Source of the DNA: Buttiauxella sp. B2
GTDB lineage: Bacteria > Pseudomonadota > Gammaproteobacteria > Enterobacterales > Enterobacteriaceae
Direction: 5' to 3'
Length of the DNA: 64,000 nt
Assembly (NCBI RefSeq): GCF_006376615.1
Contig: NZ_VEXQ01000002.1
Coordinates: forward strand, 62,001-126,000
The notes beneath the pieces are model-generated. The model had not been told where the DNA came from. It made no database searches and saw nothing but the letters and a program-made list of their open reading frames with translations. How positions within the stretch are numbered: position 1 is the stretch's first letter; each line of letters starts with the position of its first letter. Below, piece after piece: positions 27,659 to 39,594 of the stretch. Position numbers and translations under genes: made by a program.

Positions 27659-27690
27659 CCCACTTCTGCACCCTGAAGTGGGTTTTTTTT
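27659..27690 (+). terminator. Rho-independent terminator after flgL
   Basis: CCCACTTC (27659-27666) pairs with GAAGTGGG (27675-27682) around an 8-base loop, followed by eight T residues. It ends the rightward flg transcript. Confidence 0.92.
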
Positions 27691-27716
27691 GCCCTAAATA
27701 CAGAGCCATGGCAAAT

Positions 27717-27746
27717 AAAAAAGCCGACCAGTTTCCTGATCGGCTT
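27717..27746 (-). terminator. Rho-independent terminator after rne
   Basis: An 11-bp stem with one G-T pair (27721-27731 with 27736-27746, loop TTTC) is preceded on the plus strand by six A residues. These give the U-run of the leftward rne transcript. It lies 20 bp beyond the rne stop. Confidence 0.9.
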
Positions 27747-27765
27747 TTCTCACAACGCTTAGCGG

Positions 27766-30700
27766 TTATTCAGTGCTTTGCGGGCGTGTAGCAGGAGCGG
27801 TTGCTTGATGAGTCGCACTGCTAGCACCGGCAGAACCACGACCAGTGAAGTCATAAGTTGGGCGTACCCAATCGCTATGATGCGGAGCTTCTGGCGTGTA
27901 TTCCGGGGCAGGGGCACGAGTCATTGGCGCCGTCGCATGTTTAACGACGTGAGCAACAACTGGCTGTTCTTGCTCAACAGCTTTCACTTCTGGTGTTGCT
28001 TGAACCACAGTTTCTTGTGCAACAGTTTTTTCAGCGACAACTTCCTGTGCAACAACTTCTAGCGGCTTAGTTTCTTCAACCTGCGCCATTGGCACAGTTT
28101 CGGCAACGGTTACAGGTGCTTCTTGCGTAAGCTCTGCTGCTTGTTGCTGTTGAGTTTCAGCTACAAGCTCTTCTTGTGCAGGTACGACTTCGTCAATCAC
28201 TTGTTCAGCAACAACGTCGTCCTCTACAGCAATCAAATGCGGTTGCTCGGTAACCGGTGTAGCAATGACTTCAGGGTGCGTAGTCTCAACATGAGCAGTT
28301 TCAATGGCCGGTTGCACTACTGCAGCTTCCTGAATCACTGGTTGCTCAATATTCAAATGCACAGCTTGTTCTTCGTGCGAAACGAAGACAGGCGTTTGAT
28401 CACCATTATCGTACTGAGATTCATCATGCGCACGGGCAACAGGATAACTAATCCAGGCTTTACCCGATGCCAGCTCAGGAGAAGCACATGCAACAAACAA
28501 TGGCATTGGAGACTGCGTTGGGTAACGCTCATCACGATAGCGGCGACGACGCTGACCACTGACACGTAAGTGACGTGGGGAACGACGAGAACGACGTGGC
28601 ATACCGTTAGAATCGTTACGTGAATCGTTGTTGTCTTCTTGATGTTGCTCAACGGCCGGTGTTTCAATCACCGCTGGTAACGGGATGGTCGCCAGTTCGG
28701 TACGTGCAACTGGTGCAGCGACTGCTTCGGAAACAACAGGCGTTGCCACAACTTCAGCCGCAGAATCTGGTGCAGATTCGAAGCGAACTTTCTGGCTCAA
28801 CTGACGTTGCTTACGACGTGGCATAACCTGAATGCGTTCTTCCTGCTCAGCTTCCGCCTCAACTTCTACAACATCATCACGTTGCAGAACTTTAACTTCT
28901 TGCTGTGCTTGGCGCTTATCATCGCTGCGGCGACGGTTACGATCACGGCGTGGTTGCTGTTCGTCACGTGCTTTTGGCTTTTCAGCTTCTTCAACAACGT
29001 TCTGACGAACTTCACGTACTTCAGTAGTTGGCTGCTGGCCCTGGCGGCGATTACGGCGATTATCGTCACGATCGCGGTTTTCACGCGGCTCACGATTATC
29101 ACGGTTGTCACGATTTTCGCTGCGATTATCGCGCTCACCACGATTATCACGGGTGTTGCGATCGCCACGATCACGGCGGTTGTTCTGACGACGGTTATTG
29201 CGACGATCCTGACCTTGACGTTGGCTTTCAGTCTCGGCCGGTTTCTCTTCCTGAACTTCTTTGCTTTCAGTGGTGCTTTCACCCGCAAAGAGGTTTTTCA
29301 GCGCACCGAAGAAACGGCTAATCAGACCAGGCTGTTCTATGGCTGGCACTTTTGCAACCGTTGGTTTGGCTACAGAGGCTGGCGCTGCGACAGGTGCTGG
29401 CTCTGGTGGAGCAGGAGGCTCGTCTGGCATGACAAAAGTCGCAAGCGCAGGTTGCTCAGGGCGTTTACGTTCGGCGTACTCTTCTTCAGACGGCATCGCC
29501 ATCTCTTCTTCATGCAGCTTAGGCAGCATGTAGCTCAGAGTTTTAGTTTCTTCGCCTTTACGCACACGCAGAACGGAATAGTGTGGAGTTTCCATCTGAT
29601 CGTTAGGAACGATGATGGCTTTCACGCCGCCCTGACGGGTTTCAATCGCGCTCACTGCATCACGTTTTTCGTTAAGCAGGTAAGAAGCTATTGGTACCGG
29701 GACAATCGCATGAACTTCCTGCGTGTTCTCTTTCAGTGCTTCCTCTTCAATCAAGCGCAGGATAGACAGCGACAGAGATTCGTTGTCACGCACGGTGCCT
29801 GTACCGCTACAACGCGGGCAGACATGGTGGCTGGACTCGCCCAGAGAAGGAGAAAGACGCTGACGAGACATTTCCAGCAGGCCAAAGCGAGAGATATGGC
29901 TAATCTGGATACGGGCTCTGTCCTGACGCACAGCTTCACGCAGACGGTTTTCAACTGCACGCTGGTGGCGCACAGGAGTCATGTCGATGAAGTCGATGAC
30001 AATCAAACCGCCCAGGTCACGCAAGCGCAGTTGGCGTGCGATTTCATCGGCAGCTTCAAGGTTGGTATTAAAGGCCGTTTCTTCGATATCTCCACCGCGA
30101 GTTGCGCGCGCGGAGTTGATGTCGATAGCGGTCAATGCTTCAGTAGAGTCGATAACAATCGAGCCACCGGATGGCAGACGAACTTCACGCTGGAAAGCGG
30201 ATTCGATCTGCGATTCAATTTGATAATGGCTAAACAGCGGGATTTCACCGGTGTAGAGCTTAATTTTGCTGCTAAAGTCAGGGCGACCTAAAGCACCGAT
30301 ATGTTGGCGAGCCAGTTCGAGTACTTTCGGGTTATCGATAAGGATTTCACCGATGTCCTGACGCAGGTAATCACGGAAGGCACGCACGATAACGTTGCTT
30401 TCCTGATGGATAAGGAATGGTGCAGGGCGATTTTCCGCCGCTTTTTGAATCGCTTCCCAGTGCTTCAGACGGAAGCTTAAATCCCATTGCAGTGCTTCAG
30501 CGGATTTACCCACGCCAGCAGTACGTACAATCAGACCCATGCCGTCTGGCAGTTCCAGAGAGGAAAGGGCTTCTTTCAATTCAGTACGATCGTCACCTTC
30601 GATACGGCGAGAAATACCACCAGCACGTGGGTTGTTCGGCATCAATACTAAATAACTTCCTGCCAGACTAATAAAGGTGGTCAAGGCTGCGCCTTTATTA

Positions 30701-31029
30701 CCACGTTCTTCTTTATCAATCTGAACAATCACTTCCTGGCCTTCGCGCAGAACATCTTTAATGTTCGGACGACCGTGTGATGAATAATTAGACGGGAAAT
30801 ATTCGCGGGCAATTTCTTTAAGAGGAAGGAAACCATGACGTTCCGCGCCGTAATCTACAAATGCCGCTTCCAGACTTGGTTCAATACGGGTGATTTTACC
30901 TTTATAGATGTTGGCTTTTTTCTGTTCGTGTCCAGGACTTTCAATATCCAGATCGTACAGGCGCTGCCCATCTACAAGGGCGACACGCAACTCTTCTTGC
31001 TGAGTCGCGTTTATTAGCATTCTTTTCAT
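27766..31029 (-). CDS. rne: Ribonuclease E
   Basis: This 1087-residue protein matches E. coli RNase E (1061). It begins [21 protein letters not shown], followed by the S1 domain (about 35-120). The DNase I-like domain carries the catalytic aspartates in [10 protein letters not shown] and VIDFIDM, and the Zn-link is CPRCSGTG. The C-terminal half is low-complexity, with an Arg/Asn/Asp-rich RNA-binding stretch, a degradosome scaffold, and a tail GRGSAGASS typical of the PNPase-binding end. RNase E starts mRNA decay and processes rRNA and tRNA at the inner membrane. The start codon lacks a strong ribosome site, as in E. coli. Confidence 0.96.
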   Translation of the reverse strand: MKRMLINATQQEELRVALVDGQRLYDLDIESPGHEQKKANIYKGKITRIEPSLEAAFVDYGAERHGFLPLKEIAREYFPSNYSSHGRPNIKDVLREGQEVIVQIDKEERGNKGAALTTFISLAGSYLVLMPNNPRAGGISRRIEGDDRTELKEALSSLELPDGMGLIVRTAGVGKSAEALQWDLSFRLKHWEAIQKAAENRPAPFLIHQESNVIVRAFRDYLRQDIGEILIDNPKVLELARQHIGALGRPDFSSKIKLYTGEIPLFSHYQIESQIESAFQREVRLPSGGSIVIDSTEALTAIDINSARATRGGDIEETAFNTNLEAADEIARQLRLRDLGGLIVIDFIDMTPVRHQRAVENRLREAVRQDRARIQISHISRFGLLEMSRQRLSPSLGESSHHVCPRCSGTGTVRDNESLSLSILRLIEEEALKENTQEVHAIVPVPIASYLLNEKRDAVSAIETRQGGVKAIIVPNDQMETPHYSVLRVRKGEETKTLSYMLPKLHEEEMAMPSEEEYAERKRPEQPALATFVMPDEPPAPPEPAPVAAPASVAKPTVAKVPAIEQPGLISRFFGALKNLFAGESTTESKEVQEEKPAETESQRQGQDRRNNRRQNNRRDRGDRNTRDNRGERDNRSENRDNRDNREPRENRDRDDNRRNRRQGQQPTTEVREVRQNVVEEAEKPKARDEQQPRRDRNRRRSDDKRQAQQEVKVLQRDDVVEVEAEAEQEERIQVMPRRKQRQLSQKVRFESAPDSAAEVVATPVVSEAVAAPVARTELATIPLPAVIETPAVEQHQEDNNDSRNDSNGMPRRSRRSPRHLRVSGQRRRRYRDERYPTQSPMPLFVACASPELASGKAWISYPVARAHDESQYDNGDQTPVFVSHEEQAVHLNIEQPVIQEAAVVQPAIETAHVETTHPEVIATPVTEQPHLIAVEDDVVAEQVIDEVVPAQEELVAETQQQQAAELTQEAPVTVAETVPMAQVEETKPLEVVAQEVVAEKTVAQETVVQATPEVKAVEQEQPVVAHVVKHATAPMTRAPAPEYTPEAPHHSDWVRPTYDFTGRGSAGASSATHQATAPATRPQSTE

Positions 31030-31602
31030 CGTAACTTACTCATTATTCTTACATTGGTGACAGAGCTACGGGCATGGTGACGCTGACCGGGAGTGAACCG
31101 ATGGCCTCGTGACTAAACGCTAAGTCGCCAACCTCACGGTTGTCGCTTGCTGAGAGGCGCAAAGTGTCGGTAGCCTGTATTTCATACGGAAATACAGCGC
31201 AATTATCGTGGGAACAAGCCTTGGAAAAGTTTCGCAAGCGTTGATTCCATTTTACCGGCCAGGCTGCAACCCGCAGCCCGCTAACTGCCTGAAAGTACAA
31301 TACGTCTTACGCCATTGCTGCGTGGATGAACATTCAGGCAAAACTGGTAATTCCGCAAAATTCCTTGTTCTAACAAGTATCAACACGGAAAACCACAACA
31401 TTATTCCATTGCTAACCTTATTATAGCAAGATGACTTTTGCCTTTGATGCCTCGTTTCTGACAGTTTTTTAACTCACTTTTTCACTGCATGCCGCAGAAA
31501 GCTGAAAAAGGGGAGTCAGGCGACTTAAAACCAGGCAGATTCTCAGTTAAGCACATAAAAATGAGTGGCGCTATGCGCGCACGCTATTTAGAATCGCCGA
31601 CC
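31030..31602. other. rne leader and rne/rluC intergenic region
   Basis: This 573-bp gap has no gene I can support. Its left part would be the long rne leader, which in E. coli (361 nt) folds into hairpins cut by RNase E for autoregulation; the length here is similar if transcription starts at the -10 found near 31,420. The right part must contain the rluC promoter, which I could not place. The reading frame upstream of rluC is open from 31489 but has no family homology until 31603. Confidence 0.55.
31420..31425 (-). promoter_or_regulatory. Candidate -10 element for rne
   Basis: On the minus strand this is a perfect TATAAT. A start about seven bases on (near 31412) would give a leader of about 380 nt before the rne ATG at 31029, close to the 361-nt leader of E. 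coli rne. No good -35 was seen. Confidence 0.45.
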
Positions 31603-32565
31603 ATGAAAACACAGACTCCTTCAGTACAAATCGTTGCCATTTCCGCCGATGAAGCCGGGCAGCGTATCGACAACTTTTTGCTCGCTCGCTTAAAAGGTGT
31701 GCCAAAAAGTATGATTTATCGCATTTTGCGTAAAGGCGAAGTGCGGGTGAATAAAAAACGCATTAAGCCTGAATATAAAATCCAGGATGGGGACGAAATT
31801 CGTATTCCACCTGTCCGCGTTGCGGAACGTGAAGAAGAGGCAGTTTCGCCTCATCTGCAAAAAGTAGCCGCCCTGACTGATGCGATTCTGTATGAAGATG
31901 ACCATATTCTGGTTCTGAATAAACCATCTGGTACTGCGGTACACGGTGGTAGTGGCTTAAGTTTCGGTGTAATTGAAGGTTTGCGTGCGCTGCGTCCTGA
32001 AGCACGTTTCCTTGAGCTTGTGCATCGACTGGACCGCGATACATCCGGCATTTTGCTGGTTGCGAAAAAACGTTCGGCTCTGCGTTCGTTGCATGAACAG
32101 TTACGCGAGAAAGGCATGCAGAAGGATTATCTGGCGCTGGTGCGTGGTCAGTGGCAATCGCACGTCAAAGCGGTGCAAGCCCCGCTGCTTAAGAATATTT
32201 TGCAAAGCGGTGAGCGCATCGTGCGAGTTAATAGTGAAGGCAAACCGTCTGAAACGCGCTTTAAAGTGGAAGAGCGCTACTCATTTGCAACACTAATGCG
32301 TTGTAGTCCAATTACAGGACGTACTCACCAGATTCGTGTGCACACACTGCATGCCGGGCACCCGATTGCTTTTGATGATCGTTACGGTGACCGTGAATTT
32401 GATAAACAACTTACGGTTGCGGGAACGGGTCTGAATCGCTTGTTCTTGCACGCAGTGGCATTACGTTTCACCCATCCTAATACCGGTGAAATTATGCGTG
32501 TAGAAGCGCCGCTGGATGAGAAATTGAAACGTTGCCTTGCTGTGTTACGTAACGTGCGTTCATAA
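31603..32565 (+). CDS. rluC: 23S rRNA pseudouridine(955/2504/2580) synthase RluC
   Basis: This 320-residue protein aligns with E. coli RluC (319) from MKTQTPSVQIVAISADEAGQ onward, so the ATG at 31603 is used although the frame is open further upstream. An S4 RNA-binding domain (about 20-75) is followed by the RluA-type catalytic domain, with Asp144 in HRLDRDTSG as the nucleophile. It modifies three uridines in 23S rRNA. It is divergent from rne. Confidence 0.94.
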   Translation: MKTQTPSVQIVAISADEAGQRIDNFLLARLKGVPKSMIYRILRKGEVRVNKKRIKPEYKIQDGDEIRIPPVRVAEREEEAVSPHLQKVAALTDAILYEDDHILVLNKPSGTAVHGGSGLSFGVIEGLRALRPEARFLELVHRLDRDTSGILLVAKKRSALRSLHEQLREKGMQKDYLALVRGQWQSHVKAVQAPLLKNILQSGERIVRVNSEGKPSETRFKVEERYSFATLMRCSPITGRTHQIRVHTLHAGHPIAFDDRYGDREFDKQLTVAGTGLNRLFLHAVALRFTHPNTGEIMRVEAPLDEKLKRCLAVLRNVRS

Positions 32566-32576
32566 ATCGGTTGTCA

Positions 32577-32607
32577 TGCCATCTATCATAATTTGTGATA
32601 GATGGCA
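32577..32607. terminator. Terminator between convergent rluC and maf
   Basis: TGCCATCTATCA (32577-32588) and its perfect complement (32596-32607) form a 12-bp stem with a 7-base loop between two convergent stop codons. A short TTTA follows on the plus strand. Confidence 0.75.
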
Positions 32608-32624
32608 TTTATGCTTCATCTATC

Positions 32625-33209
32625 CTACGCCAGTAGCGGGTTAACACCCTCGTTACCCAGCATCTGACACAAACTTATCAGCGGTAGCCCCACTAAGGTA
32701 TTTGGGTCTTTTCCTGAAAGTCTTTCGAATAATGTGATCCCCAAACCTTCACTTTTAAAGCTCCCCGCACACTGCAATGGCTGTTCTTTATGGACGTAAT
32801 TGCGTATTTCTTGCTCGCTAAGACGGCGAAAATGCACATCAAACGGCTCACAAAGCACCTGTAAATTACTGGATGCGGAATTATAAAGCGCCAGGCCGGT
32901 GTAAAACGTCACAATGCTATTGCGGGCAATTAGCAATTGTTCGACTGCTTTTTCCTCAGTATGCGGCTTACCGACGATTTTCCCTTCTAACACACAGACC
33001 TGATCTGAGCCGATAATGAGGTGATTCGGATACTCTTTGCTCAGTGCTTGAGCTTTGGCTTGCGCCAGACGCGTGACTAAGTGGCGGGGGTCTTCATCAG
33101 CTATTGGTGTTTCATCTACCTGCGGAGCAGCACAAATAAAGGGGATTGCCAGTTTTTCAAGTAACTCCCTGCGGTAGGGTGAAGTCGAGGCCAGAACAAT
33201 TTGAGTCAT
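32625..33209 (-). CDS. yceF: Maf family nucleotide pyrophosphatase YceF (7-methyl-GTP type)
   Basis: This 194-residue protein has the exact length of E. coli YceF. Maf motifs are present: [15 protein letters not shown] at the start, [24 protein letters not shown], and [17 protein letters not shown] with the catalytic Asp. E. coli YceF prefers 7-methyl-GTP, hydrolysing it to the monophosphate and thus cleaning the nucleotide pool. It is divergent from yceD. Confidence 0.93.
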   Translation of the reverse strand: MTQIVLASTSPYRRELLEKLAIPFICAAPQVDETPIADEDPRHLVTRLAQAKAQALSKEYPNHLIIGSDQVCVLEGKIVGKPHTEEKAVEQLLIARNSIVTFYTGLALYNSASSNLQVLCEPFDVHFRRLSEQEIRNYVHKEQPLQCAGSFKSEGLGITLFERLSGKDPNTLVGLPLISLCQMLGNEGVNPLLA

Positions 33210-33349
33210 ATTTTGTCATTAATGATAGCGATTCGAGTAAAGGCATTTTAAACTGTGCCACCGCAATGTGTGCGAATAAATGGCAAAGGCGCTGTTTCGA
33301 GGCCTTTTTCTTTGACTCTATGACGTTACAAAGTTAATATGCGCGCCCT

Positions 33350-33871
33350 ATGCAAAAAGTAAAATTACCCCTGACTCTCGATCCGGTTCGTACGGCTCAA
33401 AAACGCCTTGATTACCAGGGTGTTTACACCCCTATTCAGGTAGAGCGTGTCGCCGAGTTTGTAGTCAGTGTAGACAGTGATGTGGAATGCGATATGCGAT
33501 TTGCTATCGATAACCAACGCCTCGCGGTTATTACCGGTGATGCGAAAGTTTCGGTAACACTGGCATGTCAGCGTTGCGGAAAGCCGTTTGCTCATCAGGT
33601 CTACACACAGTATTGTTTTAGCCCGATCGTCAAAGATGAGCAGGCTGAAGCACTCCCGGAAGGATATGAACCAGTTCAGGTCAACGAATTTGGTGAAATC
33701 GATCTTCTGGCGTTGGTTGAAGATGAAATTATCCTCTCCTTGCCAGTGGTTCCGGTGCATGATTCTGAACACTGTGAAGTGTCCGAGGCGGACATGGTCT
33801 TTGGCAAACTGCCTTCCGAGGCGGAGAAACCAAATCCATTTGCCGTATTAGCCAGTTTAAAGCGTAAGTAA
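33350..33871 (+). CDS. yceD: YceD, DUF177 family 23S rRNA accumulation protein
   Basis: This 173-residue protein is collinear with E. coli YceD. A paired-cysteine segment ([20 protein letters not shown]) and the acidic [20 protein letters not shown] block mark the family. Loss of YceD in bacteria and plants lowers 23S rRNA levels; the mechanism is unclear. It lies 16 bp before rpmF, a linkage conserved across bacteria. Confidence 0.93.
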   Translation: MQKVKLPLTLDPVRTAQKRLDYQGVYTPIQVERVAEFVVSVDSDVECDMRFAIDNQRLAVITGDAKVSVTLACQRCGKPFAHQVYTQYCFSPIVKDEQAEALPEGYEPVQVNEFGEIDLLALVEDEIILSLPVVPVHDSEHCEVSEADMVFGKLPSEAEKPNPFAVLASLKRK

Positions 33872-33887
33872 TTGAGGAGTAAGGTCC

Positions 33888-34058
33888 ATGGCCGTACAAC
33901 AGAATAAACCAACCCGTTCCAAACGTGGCATGCGTCGTTCCCATGACGCGCTGACCACAGCAGCAGTATCCGTAGACAAAGTTTCTGGCGAAACTCATCT
34001 GCGTCACCACATCACAGCCGACGGTTTCTACCGCGGCCGCAAGGTTATCGCTAAGTAA
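33888..34058 (+). CDS. rpmF: 50S ribosomal protein L32
   Basis: This short gene of 56 codons plus stop was read directly. The product starts [20 protein letters not shown] and ends YRGRKVIAK, nearly identical to E. coli L32 (57 residues). It is basic, as expected for an rRNA-binding protein of the large subunit. It starts after a TTGAGGAGTAAGG ribosome site and lies between yceD and plsX, as in E. coli. It lacks the zinc-binding cysteines found in some L32 proteins. Confidence 0.97.
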   Translation: MAVQQNKPTRSKRGMRRSHDALTTAAVSVDKVSGETHLRHHITADGFYRGRKVIAK

Positions 34059-34069
34059 TTGGCGATACC

Positions 34070-35104
34070 TTGACACGTCTAACCCTTGCGTTAGATGCCA
34101 TGGGTGGGGACTTCGGTCCTTCCGTGACAGTGCCTGCAGCATTGCAGGCACTGGACTCTAACTCTCAACTAAACCTTCTATTAGTCGGCGATCCCGACGC
34201 CATCACGCCATTACTTGCCAAAGCTGATTTTGAAAAACGTTCACGTGCGCAGATAGTACCTGCGGAGTCGGTTATTGCCAGTGATGCAAGACCTTCGCAA
34301 GCGATTCGACATAGTCGCGGATCTTCAATGCGAGTGGCGCTTGAATTAGTGAAAGATGGGCGAGCGCAAGCTTGCGTCAGTGCCGGAAACACTGGTGCAC
34401 TGATGGGACTGGCTAAATTATTGCTCAAGCCAATTGATGGGATTGAGCGCCCGGCGTTGATGACGGTATTGCCTCATCAGCATAAAGGCAAAACTGTCGT
34501 GCTGGATCTTGGCGCGAATGTCGATTGTGACAGCAATATGCTGGTGCAATTTGCGATAATGGGGTCCGTGATGGCTGAAGAAGTTCTCGGCATCAAAACT
34601 CCGCGAGTCGCGCTGCTGAATATTGGCGAAGAAGAAACCAAAGGTCTCGATAGTATTCGCGATGCATCAGCTTTATTAAAAACAATGCCTTCTATCAACT
34701 ATATTGGTTATCTTGAAGCTAATGAGTTATTGACGGGTAAAACCGATGTATTGGTATGTGATGGTTTTGTCGGTAACGTTACCCTGAAGACGATGGAAGG
34801 GGTTGCAAGAATGTTCCTTTCGCTTTTGAAATCACAAGGCGAAGGGAAAAAAAGGTCGTGGTGGCTAATTATTTTGAAACATTGGTTACAAAAGAGCCTG
34901 ACAAGGCGATTCAGTCACCTCAACCCCGACCAGTATAATGGCGCCTGTCTGTTAGGATTGCGCGGCACAGTGATCAAGAGTCACGGAGCGGCCAATCAGC
35001 GAGCGTTTGTTGTCGCGATTGAACAGGCAGTGCAGGCGGTGGCGCGGCAAGTTCCTACCCGGATTGCTGCCCGCCTGGAATCTGTATTACCCAAGAGTGA
35101 CTGA
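34070..35104 (+). CDS. plsX: Phosphate acyltransferase PlsX
   Basis: This 344-residue protein matches E. coli PlsX (356), here with a shorter C-terminus. It makes acyl-phosphate from acyl-ACP for phospholipid synthesis. The start [25 protein letters not shown] uses a TTG codon at 34070, 11 bases after rpm[24 protein letters not shown] and [16 protein letters not shown] are family blocks. It is part of the yceD-rpmF-plsX-fabHDG unit. Confidence 0.94.
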   Translation: MTRLTLALDAMGGDFGPSVTVPAALQALDSNSQLNLLLVGDPDAITPLLAKADFEKRSRAQIVPAESVIASDARPSQAIRHSRGSSMRVALELVKDGRAQACVSAGNTGALMGLAKLLLKPIDGIERPALMTVLPHQHKGKTVVLDLGANVDCDSNMLVQFAIMGSVMAEEVLGIKTPRVALLNIGEEETKGLDSIRDASALLKTMPSINYIGYLEANELLTGKTDVLVCDGFVGNVTLKTMEGVARMFLSLLKSQGEGKKRSWWLIILKHWLQKSLTRRFSHLNPDQYNGACLLGLRGTVIKSHGAANQRAFVVAIEQAVQAVARQVPTRIAARLESVLPKSD

Positions 35105-35109
35105 CGTAC

Positions 35110-36063
35110 ATGTATACGAAGATTATTGGTACGGGCAGCTTCCTGCCTGAACACGTGCGGACCAACGCAGACCTGGAAAAAATGGTGGATACTTCTGACG
35201 AGTGGATTGTCACCCGTACCGGTATCCGTGAACGCCATATTGCAGCGCCAAACGAAACCGTGGCAACTATGGGGTTCGCGGCAGCAACTCGCGCCCTGGA
35301 AATGGCTGGCATTGATAAATCCGAAATTGGCTTAATCATTGTTGCAACCACGTCCTCAACGCACGCTTTCCCAAGCGCTGCCTGCCAGGTGCAGGCAATG
35401 TTGGAAATCAAAGGTTGCCCGGCGTTTGATGTCGCAGCGGCTTGTGCAGGTTTTACCTATGCATTAAGCGTTGCTGACCTGTACGTGAAGTCAGGTGCAG
35501 TAAAACACGCACTGGTGATTGGTTCTGACGTGCTGGCTCGCACTTGCGATCCAACCGATCGTGGAACGATTATTATTTTTGGTGATGGTGCTGGTGCCGT
35601 TGTGCTTGGCGCTTCCGAAGAACCAGGTATCATCTCCACCCATCTGCACGCAGATGGTCGCTACGGCGAACTGTTAATGTTACCAAACGCCGATCGCGTG
35701 AATCCTGAGAATTCAATTCACCTGACCATGGCGGGTAACGAAGTCTTTAAAGTTGCGGTGACGGAGCTTGCTCACATCGTTGACGAAACCCTGGCTGCCA
35801 ATAATCTCGACCGCTCGGCGCTCGACTGGTTAGTGCCACATCAGGCGAACCTACGCATTATCAGCGCGACGGCGAAAAAGCTGGGTATGTCGATGGACAA
35901 TGTGGTTGTCACGCTCGACAGACACGGGAATACCTCAGCGGCTTCCGTACCGGCAGCGCTGGATGAAGCGGTTCGTGATGGACGGATTCAACGTGGCCAA
36001 CTGGTATTACTGGAAGCCTTCGGCGGCGGCTTTACCTGGGGTTCAGCACTGGTTCGTTTTTGA
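35110..36063 (+). CDS. fabH: 3-oxoacyl-ACP synthase III (FabH)
   Basis: This 317-residue protein has the exact E. coli FabH length. The catalytic triad is Cys112 ([12 protein letters not shown]), His in VPHQANLRI (about 244) and Asn in RHGNTSAAS (about 274). It condenses acetyl-CoA with malonyl-ACP to start fatty acid synthesis. It follows plsX by five bases. Confidence 0.96.
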   Translation: MYTKIIGTGSFLPEHVRTNADLEKMVDTSDEWIVTRTGIRERHIAAPNETVATMGFAAATRALEMAGIDKSEIGLIIVATTSSTHAFPSAACQVQAMLEIKGCPAFDVAAACAGFTYALSVADLYVKSGAVKHALVIGSDVLARTCDPTDRGTIIIFGDGAGAVVLGASEEPGIISTHLHADGRYGELLMLPNADRVNPENSIHLTMAGNEVFKVAVTELAHIVDETLAANNLDRSALDWLVPHQANLRIISATAKKLGMSMDNVVVTLDRHGNTSAASVPAALDEAVRDGRIQRGQLVLLEAFGGGFTWGSALVRF

Positions 36064-36080
36064 TTATTAGGGATTTAACC

Positions 36081-37010
36081 ATGACTCAATTTGCTTTCGT
36101 TTTCCCGGGACAAGGTTCGCAAGCAGTAGGTATGTTGGCAGAAATTGCAGCAGCAAATCCTGTTGTTGAAGCCACCTTCCGTGAAGCTTCTGATGCGCTG
36201 GGCTATGATTTGTGGGCACTGACTCAACAAGGCCCCGCTGAAGAACTGAACAAAACCTGGCAAACTCAGCCTGCATTGTTGACAGCATCTGTTGCATTGT
36301 GGCGCGTTTGGCAGCAACAGGGTGGCAAAACCCCTGTGATGATGGCAGGGCATAGTCTGGGCGAGTATTCTGCTCTGGTTTGTGCTGGCGTTATGAATTT
36401 CGCAGACGCGGTGCGTCTGGTCGAATTGCGCGGCAAATTGATGCAAGAAGCGGTGCCAGCTGGCACCGGTGCAATGTATGCCATCATCGGTCTTGATGAT
36501 GCATCGATTGCGAAAGCCTGCGAAGAAGCGGCTCAAGGCGAAGTGGTTTCTCCGGTGAACTTTAACTCACCAGGCCAGGTTGTGATTGCGGGTAACAAAG
36601 ATGCAGTTGAGCGTGCGGGTGCAGCATGTAAAGCAGCTGGCGCAAAACGCGCTTTGCCACTGCCTGTTAGTGTGCCATCTCACTGCGCATTGATGAAACC
36701 TGCTGCTGATAAACTCGCCGTAGCACTGGAAAAAATCACGTTTAACGCGCCATCTGTTCCGGTTGTAAATAACGTTGACGTGAAATGCGAAACTGCACCA
36801 GACGCTATCCGTAGCGCGCTGGTACGTCAGCTTTACAGCCCTGTACAGTGGACCAAATCAGTAGAATTTATGGCAGAACAGGGTGTGACCCAACTGCTGG
36901 AAGTAGGGCCTGGTAAGGTTTTGACCGGCCTGACAAAACGCATTGTTGACACCCTGACTGCATCGGCCATTAACGAGCCGGTAGCGCTGTCAGCGGCGCT
37001 TGAGCAATAA
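36081..37010 (+). CDS. fabD: Malonyl-CoA:ACP transacylase FabD
   Basis: This 309-residue protein has the E. coli FabD length when started at the ATG at 36081 (MTQFAFVFPGQGSQAVG); an upstream in-frame ATG at 36060 overlaps fabH and has no homology. The nucleophile is Ser92 in GHSLGEYSA, and the catalytic His is in VPSHCALM (about 201). It loads malonate onto ACP. Confidence 0.96.
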   Translation: MTQFAFVFPGQGSQAVGMLAEIAAANPVVEATFREASDALGYDLWALTQQGPAEELNKTWQTQPALLTASVALWRVWQQQGGKTPVMMAGHSLGEYSALVCAGVMNFADAVRLVELRGKLMQEAVPAGTGAMYAIIGLDDASIAKACEEAAQGEVVSPVNFNSPGQVVIAGNKDAVERAGAACKAAGAKRALPLPVSVPSHCALMKPAADKLAVALEKITFNAPSVPVVNNVDVKCETAPDAIRSALVRQLYSPVQWTKSVEFMAEQGVTQLLEVGPGKVLTGLTKRIVDTLTASAINEPVALSAALEQ

Positions 37011-37024
37011 GACGAGGGAAACCC

Positions 37025-37759
37025 ATGAGTTTTGAAGGAAAAATTGCGCTGGTAACTGGTGCAAGCCGCGGTATCGGCCGCGCAATCGCGGAAACCTTAG
37101 TGGCCCGTGGTGCAAAAGTTATCGGTACTGCGACCAGCGAAAGCGGTGCGCAGGCGATCAGTGATTACTTGGGCGATAACGGTAAAGGTTATGTACTAAA
37201 TGTGACCGATCCGGCTTCAATTGAAGCTGTTTTAGGAAATATTCGTGCAGAATTTGGCGAAGTCGATATTCTGGTTAATAATGCCGGTATCACTCGTGAT
37301 AACCTGTTAATGCGCATGAAAGATGACGAGTGGAACGATATTATCGAAACCAACCTGTCATCAGTATTCCGTCTGTCAAAAGCGGTAATGCGCGCTATGA
37401 TGAAAAAGCGTCATGGTCGTATTATCACTATTGGTTCCGTGGTTGGTACCATGGGAAATGCTGGTCAGGCTAACTACGCTGCGGCTAAAGCTGGTCTGAT
37501 TGGTTTCAGTAAATCTCTGGCGCGTGAAGTCGCGTCACGTGGTATTACTGTAAACGTTGTTGCTCCGGGCTTTATCGAAACGGACATGACGCGTGCGCTT
37601 TCTGATGAACAGCGTGCGGGTATACTAGCGGAAGTTCCAGCGGGTCGTTTAGGCGACGCAAAAGAAATCGCCAGTGCTGTTGCATTTTTAGCCTCTGACG
37701 AGGCGGGTTACATCTCCGGTGAAACCCTGCACGTCAATGGCGGAATGTATATGGTTTAA
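37025..37759 (+). CDS. fabG: 3-oxoacyl-ACP reductase FabG
   Basis: This 244-residue short-chain dehydrogenase matches E. coli FabG. The NADPH-binding motif [12 protein letters not shown] is at about residues 11-22, NNAG is present near 86, and the catalytic Ser/Tyr/Lys are in GSVVG and YAAAKAG (Tyr about 151, Lys about 155). It carries out the first reduction of each elongation cycle. Confidence 0.96.
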   Translation: MSFEGKIALVTGASRGIGRAIAETLVARGAKVIGTATSESGAQAISDYLGDNGKGYVLNVTDPASIEAVLGNIRAEFGEVDILVNNAGITRDNLLMRMKDDEWNDIIETNLSSVFRLSKAVMRAMMKKRHGRIITIGSVVGTMGNAGQANYAAAKAGLIGFSKSLAREVASRGITVNVVAPGFIETDMTRALSDEQRAGILAEVPAGRLGDAKEIASAVAFLASDEAGYISGETLHVNGGMYMV

Positions 37760-37841
37760 CCACAATACAAAACTATTTGCGTTATTTGGGCGAATGCCCG
37801 CAAAATAGCGTAAAATCGTGGTACGACCTGCCGGGATTTAG

Positions 37842-37869
37842 TTGCATCTTTTTCAACATTTTATACACT
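37842..37869 (+). promoter_or_regulatory. Sigma-70 promoter of acpP
   Basis: TTGCAT (37842-37847), 16 bases, then TACACT (37864-37869). A start near 37876 gives a leader of about 40 bases to the acpP ATG. An acpP-specific promoter fits the very high demand for ACP relative to fabG. Match quality is moderate. Confidence 0.5.
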
Positions 37870-37914
37870 ACGAAAACCATCGCGAAAGCGAGTTTTGATA
37901 GGAAATTTAAGAGT

Positions 37915-38151
37915 ATGAGCACTATCGAAGAACGCGTTAAGAAAATTATTGGCGAACAACTGGGCGTTAAGCAGGAAGAAGTTATCAACTCCGCTTCCTT
38001 CGTAGAGGACCTGGGCGCTGATTCTCTTGACACCGTTGAGCTGGTAATGGCTCTGGAAGAAGAGTTTGATACTGAGATTCCGGACGAAGAAGCTGAGAAA
38101 ATTACTACCGTTCAGGCTGCCATTGATTACATCAACGGTCACCAGGCGTAA
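37915..38151 (+). CDS. acpP: Acyl carrier protein
   Basis: This 78-residue protein is virtually the E. coli ACP sequence: [20 protein letters not shown] at the start and the phosphopantetheine serine (Ser37 counting Met) in GADSLDTVE. It is strongly acidic and carries growing acyl chains. The frame is open upstream from 37777, but the ATG at 37915 after TAAGAG fits the known protein. A terminator follows. Confidence 0.97.
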   Translation: MSTIEERVKKIIGEQLGVKQEEVINSASFVEDLGADSLDTVELVMALEEEFDTEIPDEEAEKITTVQAAIDYINGHQA

Positions 38152-38162
38152 GTGAACATCTC

Positions 38163-38190
38163 CAGGCGGTCATTCGACCGCCTGAGTTTT
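38163..38190 (+). terminator. Rho-independent terminator after acpP
   Basis: CAGGCGGTC (38163-38171) and GACCGCCTG (38176-38184) form a perfect 9-bp stem with an ATTC loop, followed by AGTTTTA. It probably lowers readthrough into fabF. Confidence 0.85.
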
Positions 38191-38208
38191 ATCTAAGTGT
38201 CCCACTAG

Positions 38209-39480
<1,272 letters not shown>

Positions 39481-39492
39481 GTCGTTATTAAT

Positions 39493-39520
39493 AAAGGGCT
39501 CGCTTGCGGGCCCTTTATAC
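39493..39520 (+). terminator. Terminator after fabF
   Basis: AAAGGGCTCGC (39493-39503) pairs with GCGGGCCCTTT (39506-39516) with one T-G wobble and a tight loop, ending in TTTATAC. It lies 12 bp after the fabF stop. Confidence 0.75.
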
Positions 39521-39594
39521 ATCTAAAACCTCTCCCTCTTGCTGCATCCCTTTCACGCTGGCACTCTTAACTCACGGAATGTTGAGGAGTTGTT

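Noticed and set aside
28807-30291. A 494-codon open frame opposite rne
   Set aside because: It is antisense to the conserved, certain RNase E gene and translates to low-complexity hydrophobic sequence caused by the Arg/Asp-rich coding strand; no start context or homology.
31208-31426. A 72-codon frame in the rne leader region
   Set aside because: It overlaps the expected rne leader on the other strand, lacks a ribosome site and has no recognisable motif.
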